Shown: positions 5,395 through 7,711 of the stretch, piece by piece
Layout: each line of letters begins with the position of its first letter
Numbering within the stretch: position 1 is the stretch's first letter
Assembly (NCBI GenBank): GCA_910577525.1
Contig: CAJTLI010000065.1
Location: 1 to 7,711 of the forward strand
From: an uncultured Oscillospiraceae bacterium
GTDB lineage: Bacteria; Bacillota; Clostridia; Oscillospirales; Oscillospiraceae
DNA length: 7,711 nt
Direction: 5' to 3'
Notes under the pieces: generated by a model
The model's input: the letters and a program-made list of their open reading frames with translations, nothing else
Told to the model about the DNA's origin: nothing
Database searches by the model: none
Position numbers and translations under genes: made by a program

Positions 5395-5442
5395 CCTGAC
5401 CGCTACGCGGCGCAGCAACATGATCCCTCGAATGGAGGCCGT

Positions 5443-5793
5443 ATGAAGAAGACCGTATCCTTGAAGGAAAACCACCTGTTCCGCCGGGCGTACAACCGGG
5501 GAAAGACAGCCGCCGACAGCCGCCTGGCCCTCTATGTCCGGGGCAACGGCCGGAAGGAAAACCGGCTGGGCCTCACCGTGTCCACCAAGGTGGGCTGCGC
5601 CGTGGTGCGCAACCGTGTCCGCCGCCGCCTGCGGGAGGTCTACCGCCTCCACGAGGACCAGGTGCTGGGGGGCCGGGACGTGGTGGTGGTGGCCCGGACC
5701 CGGGCCGCCTCCAGCGACTATCACCAGCTGGAAAAGTCCTTTCTCCGGCTGGCGGACAAGCTGGACCTGCTGAAAAAGGAGAACAGGGCGTGA
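5443..5793 (+). CDS. rnpA: Ribonuclease P protein component
   Basis: A 116-residue basic protein of usual RnpA length. It begins MKKTVSLKENHLFRRAYNRGK, the typical N-terminus, and contains the family signature RNRVRRRLREVYR near residues 63-75, the basic helix that contacts the RNase P RNA. RnpA helps the catalytic RNA bind and cleave the 5' leader of precursor tRNAs. The ATG at 5443-5445 is chosen by similarity to family N-termini; TGGAGG (5433-5438) lies only 4 nt upstream, which is close. The open frame extends further upstream through the repeat-rich spacer and is not part of the gene. The stop overlaps the yidD GTG start by 4 nt, so translation is probably coupled. Confidence 0.96.
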   Translation: MKKTVSLKENHLFRRAYNRGKTAADSRLALYVRGNGRKENRLGLTVSTKVGCAVVRNRVRRRLREVYRLHEDQVLGGRDVVVVARTRAASSDYHQLEKSFLRLADKLDLLKKENRA

Positions 5794-6029
5794 AAAAGCT
5801 GCTGCTGGCCCTGATCCGCTGGTACAGAAGGGATATCTCCCCCCATACCCCGCCCGCCTGCCGGTTCATCCCAACCTGTTCCGCCTACGCCCTGGAGGCG
5901 GTGGAGGTCCACGGGGCCCTGAAGGGCGGGGCGCTGGCGGCGTGGCGGATTCTGCGGTGCCACCCCTTCCACCGGGACAAAAACTTCATTTACGACCCCG
6001 TCCCCCCCAAGAAAATCAAACGAATTTAG
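5790..6029 (+). CDS. yidD: Membrane protein insertion efficiency factor YidD
   Basis: A 79-residue protein of the UPF0161/YidD family. It has the hydrophobic-amphipathic N-terminus MKKLLLALIRWYRRDISP and the hallmark CRFIPTCSAYALEAVEVHGALKGG, followed by WRILRCHPFHR and YDPVP. The three conserved Cys residues are all present. YidD is associated with the inner face of the membrane and aids insertion of proteins by YidC; it is nearly always encoded between rnpA and yidC, as here. It starts with GTG (5790-5792) overlapping the rnpA stop, with AAGGAG (5776-5781) 8 nt upstream. Its TAG stop (6027-6029) overlaps the yidC ribosome binding site. Confidence 0.95.
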   Translation: MKKLLLALIRWYRRDISPHTPPACRFIPTCSAYALEAVEVHGALKGGALAAWRILRCHPFHRDKNFIYDPVPPKKIKRI

Positions 6030-6039
6030 GAGGCCAAAC

Positions 6040-7353
6040 ATGGATATTTGGCAAATCCTCATGACCCCGTTCAGCTGGCTGCTCAAGCTGTTCTGCCAGG
6101 TGTTCAACAGCTACGGCATCGCCCTGTTCCTGTTCACCGTGGTGGTCAAGATCGTGCTGTTCCCCCTCCAGCTCAAGGGCAAAAAGAGCATGATTAAGAT
6201 GAACGTGGTGAACGGCCAGCTTCAGGAGATCCAGAAGCGGTGCGGCAACGACAAGGAGCGGTACAATCAGGAGGTCCAGAAGTTCTACGCCGAGAACAAC
6301 GCCAGCCCCTTCGGCGGCTGCGGCTGGACCTTTATCCCCGTTCTCATTCTGTGGCCGCTGTACGCCATCATCCGCCGCCCGCTGAAATACATGATGAGCC
6401 TTACCGAGGGGGCTGCCGCCGCCGTGGCCACCGCGCTGGGTCTGGAGGCCTTCACGTCCACGGGCTACGGCGAGCTGACCCTGGCCTCTATGATGACCGC
6501 CGAGAACCTGGAGGCCGCCAAAGCCGCCGCCGCGGCCACCGGGGTGTCCGCCGCCGGGATGTTCGTCATCAACTTCAACTTCTTCGGCATCGACCTGTCC
6601 CAGGTGCCCCAGCTCATGTTCTGGAAGGAGGGGCTGGACTGGGGGCACATCGGGCTGTTCCTGCTGCCCGTCATCTCCGCGGTGGTATCCGTGCTGTCCA
6701 GCCTGGTGATGCAGAAGACCAACCAGATGAACCGGGACCAGCCCGCCCCAAAAATGAACTGGTCCCTGTTCCTGATGAGCCCGCTGATGTCCCTGTGGAT
6801 CGGCTTTTCCATGCCCGCCGGCCTTTGTATCTACTGGATCGCCAACTCCCTGCTGGGCATGGTGCAGGAGTTCATCTGCGGCAAGATGTGCCGCAAGGAC
6901 TATGAGGCCGCCCAGAAGGAGATGGCCGAGCAGGCCGCCAAGGCCAAGGAGGCCGAAAAGGAGCGCCGCCGCATCGCCGCCGAGAAGAAGGCCGCCGCCA
7001 TCGCCGCGGGCAAGGACCCCAAGAAGGCCCACCAGAAGAAGAGCAAGGAGCCCGGCGTGGATCTGTCCGCCAGCCGGGAGGGCCTGCGGGCCTATGCCCG
7101 GGGCCGGGCCTACGACCCCAACCGCTACCCCGTCACCCCCTATTGGGACCCCGACGGCCCCGCCAAGCCCGCAGAGGAGGAGTCTGTGGAGCTGACGGAG
7201 GAGGAGAAGGCCATTGTAGAGGAGTCCAACCCCGCGCTGGCCGCCCAGGCGGAGGCCGCCGAGAAGAAGGCCAAGGAGGCTCAGGCCGAGCCCCCGGAGG
7301 ACGGCAGCGGGGACTACGAAGCGCCCTACGCCGAGGACGGCGAGGAGAACTGA
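6040..7353 (+). CDS. yidC: Membrane protein insertase YidC/Oxa1 family
   Basis: A 437-residue YidC of Gram-positive type, without the large periplasmic domain of Gram-negative forms. TM1 is around residues 25-44 and contains Lys37 at the place of the conserved groove arginine. A charged cytoplasmic loop spans roughly 45-95. TM2 is around 98-118 (FIPVLILWPLYAII). An enlarged, Ala-rich outer loop follows (about 119-203), including FNFFGIDLSQVPQ. TM3 is around 204-224, and TM4 and TM5 lie within 241-278 (with FSMPAGLCIYWIANSLLG). A long hydrophilic tail from about 285 begins as a Lys/Glu/Ala coiled coil and ends strongly acidic. It inserts and folds membrane proteins, alone or with SecYEG. No lipoprotein Cys signal is evident at the N-terminus. 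AGGAGG (6028-6033) lies 6 nt before the ATG. Lys at the groove position is, to my knowledge, common in Clostridia. Confidence 0.96.
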   Translation: MDIWQILMTPFSWLLKLFCQVFNSYGIALFLFTVVVKIVLFPLQLKGKKSMIKMNVVNGQLQEIQKRCGNDKERYNQEVQKFYAENNASPFGGCGWTFIPVLILWPLYAIIRRPLKYMMSLTEGAAAAVATALGLEAFTSTGYGELTLASMMTAENLEAAKAAAAATGVSAAGMFVINFNFFGIDLSQVPQLMFWKEGLDWGHIGLFLLPVISAVVSVLSSLVMQKTNQMNRDQPAPKMNWSLFLMSPLMSLWIGFSMPAGLCIYWIANSLLGMVQEFICGKMCRKDYEAAQKEMAEQAAKAKEAEKERRRIAAEKKAAAIAAGKDPKKAHQKKSKEPGVDLSASREGLRAYARGRAYDPNRYPVTPYWDPDGPAKPAEEESVELTEEEKAIVEESNPALAAQAEAAEKKAKEAQAEPPEDGSGDYEAPYAEDGEEN

Positions 7354-7452
7354 CCCAGCGCGAGTACGCGCGTTTTCTCTATTTTCCCTCCCACCGGTTG
7401 GGAGGGCGAAAGAAATCAAACTCTTTATGATGAATAGAAGGAGTGCAGTTTC
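7354..7452 (+). promoter_or_regulatory. yidC-jag spacer with two hairpins
   Basis: The first hairpin is GCGCG-AGTA-CGCGC (7358-7371), followed by G and a T-rich run TTTTCTCTATTTT (7373-7385); it resembles a weak intrinsic terminator or attenuator. The second is a perfect 8-bp stem, CCCTCCCA-CCGGT-TGGGAGGG (7386-7406), without a T-tract. Between them they could reduce or pause transcription into jag. A ribosome binding site AAGGAG (7438-7443) lies at the end. No promoter was clearly recognised. Confidence 0.5.
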
Positions 7453-7711
7453 ATGCTGAAATACATGGAATTCACCGCCAAAACTGAGGATGAGGCCATT
7501 GCCAAGGGTCTGGCCTATCTGGGCATGGACCGGGACGATGTCTCTGTGGAAATTCTGGACCGGGGCAAGACCGGCTTCTTGGGCATCGGCTCCGTGCCCG
7601 CCAAGGTAAAGCTCACCTACGAGGCCCCCGACGAGCCCGCCCCCGCCCCCGTTCCGCCTGTGGCGGAGGTCAAGCCCGCCCCCAGGCCGGAAAAACCCGC
7701 CGCCCCCAAGC
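7453..7711 (+). CDS. jag: RNA-binding protein Jag/KhpB, N-terminal part (cut by the window end)
   Basis: The first 86 codons are present and the frame is open to the window end. The product starts MLKYMEFTAKTEDEAIAKGL and includes ILDRGKTGFLGIGSVPAKVKL, the N-terminal Jag domain with its conserved GFLGIG motif. This is followed by a Pro/Ala-rich linker (from about residue 58) that would lead to the KH and R3H RNA-binding domains outside the window. Jag/KhpB with KhpA is an RNA-binding pair tied to cell division and envelope growth in Gram-positive bacteria, and lies downstream of yidC in most Firmicutes. The ATG at 7453-7455 has AAGGAG (7438-7443) 9 nt upstream. Confidence 0.93.
   Translation, partial: MLKYMEFTAKTEDEAIAKGLAYLGMDRDDVSVEILDRGKTGFLGIGSVPAKVKLTYEAPDEPAPAPVPPVAEVKPAPRPEKPAAPK

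Larger units (their letters stand above)
5152..5442 (+). other. 291-bp structured, repeat-rich spacer between rpmH and rnpA
   Basis: No gene is supported here. The stretch holds, in order, a long stem-loop (5175-5220), a dispersed 33-bp repeat (5226-5258), an imperfect hairpin (5261-5303), two related 15-mers, CGCAGTGAAGCCGCG (5308-5322) and CGCAGCGTAGCGGCG (5336-5350), that match at 12 of 15 positions, and the second shared repeat block (5380-5394). The rpmH-rnpA spacer is usually short in bacteria, so this is long. No second promoter or U-tracted terminator was recognised. Confidence 0.6.

Noticed and set aside
6016..7419. A 467-codon open frame on the minus strand opposite yidC
   Set aside because: Its Gly/Leu/His/Gln-rich product is the mirror of YidC codon bias, and the plus-strand YidC reading is certain.

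Overview
This window is a bacterial chromosome replication-origin (oriC) region with the classic Firmicutes gene order. It is GC-rich for a Firmicute. Together with the RemB, S4-domain YaaA and Jag/KhpB homologues and a YidC with an enlarged outer loop and long charged tail, this suggests a gut-type Clostridia member (Oscillospiraceae, such as a Flavonifractor- or Lawsonibacter-like organism). That placement is inference from gene content and style, not from a search.

Leftward (minus strand), in transcription order: dnaA (3379-4695), the oriC spacer (3125-3378), dnaN (2006-3124), the S4-domain gene yaaA (1690-1902), recF (584-1693, overlapping yaaA by 4 nt) and remB (74-346). gyrB would be expected next but lies outside the window. 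An intrinsic terminator follows dnaA directly and another ends recF. Between recF and remB sits a 160-bp palindromic element with 17-bp terminal inverted repeats and a 4-bp TTAG target duplication. It looks like a MITE related to the IS5 group of insertion sequences, and it ends 6 bp upstream of the remB ribosome binding site.

Rightward (plus strand): rpmH (5017-5151), driven by a perfect-consensus sigma-A-type promoter, then a 291-bp structured repetitive spacer, rnpA (5443-5793), yidD (5790-6029), yidC (6040-7353) and the start of jag/khpB (7453 to the window end). These genes cover ribosomal protein L34, the RNase P protein, membrane-protein insertion and an RNA-binding protein.

The dnaA-dnaN spacer carries a cluster of six DnaA-box-like 9-mers sharing the core TCCACA but differing from the usual TTATCCACA in the first three positions. 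DnaA itself carries an altered DNA-binding signature (GGRHHSTV in place of GGRDHTTV). A 33-bp intergenic repeat occurs twice in opposite orientation, in the dnaN-yaaA and rpmH-rnpA spacers, with 31/33 identity.

The genes themselves are ordinary core genes. I see no defence system, CRISPR array, tRNA, rRNA or new multi-gene system. What merits a second look is in the non-coding DNA: the MITE, the divergent origin boxes, the paired dispersed repeat and several hairpins.
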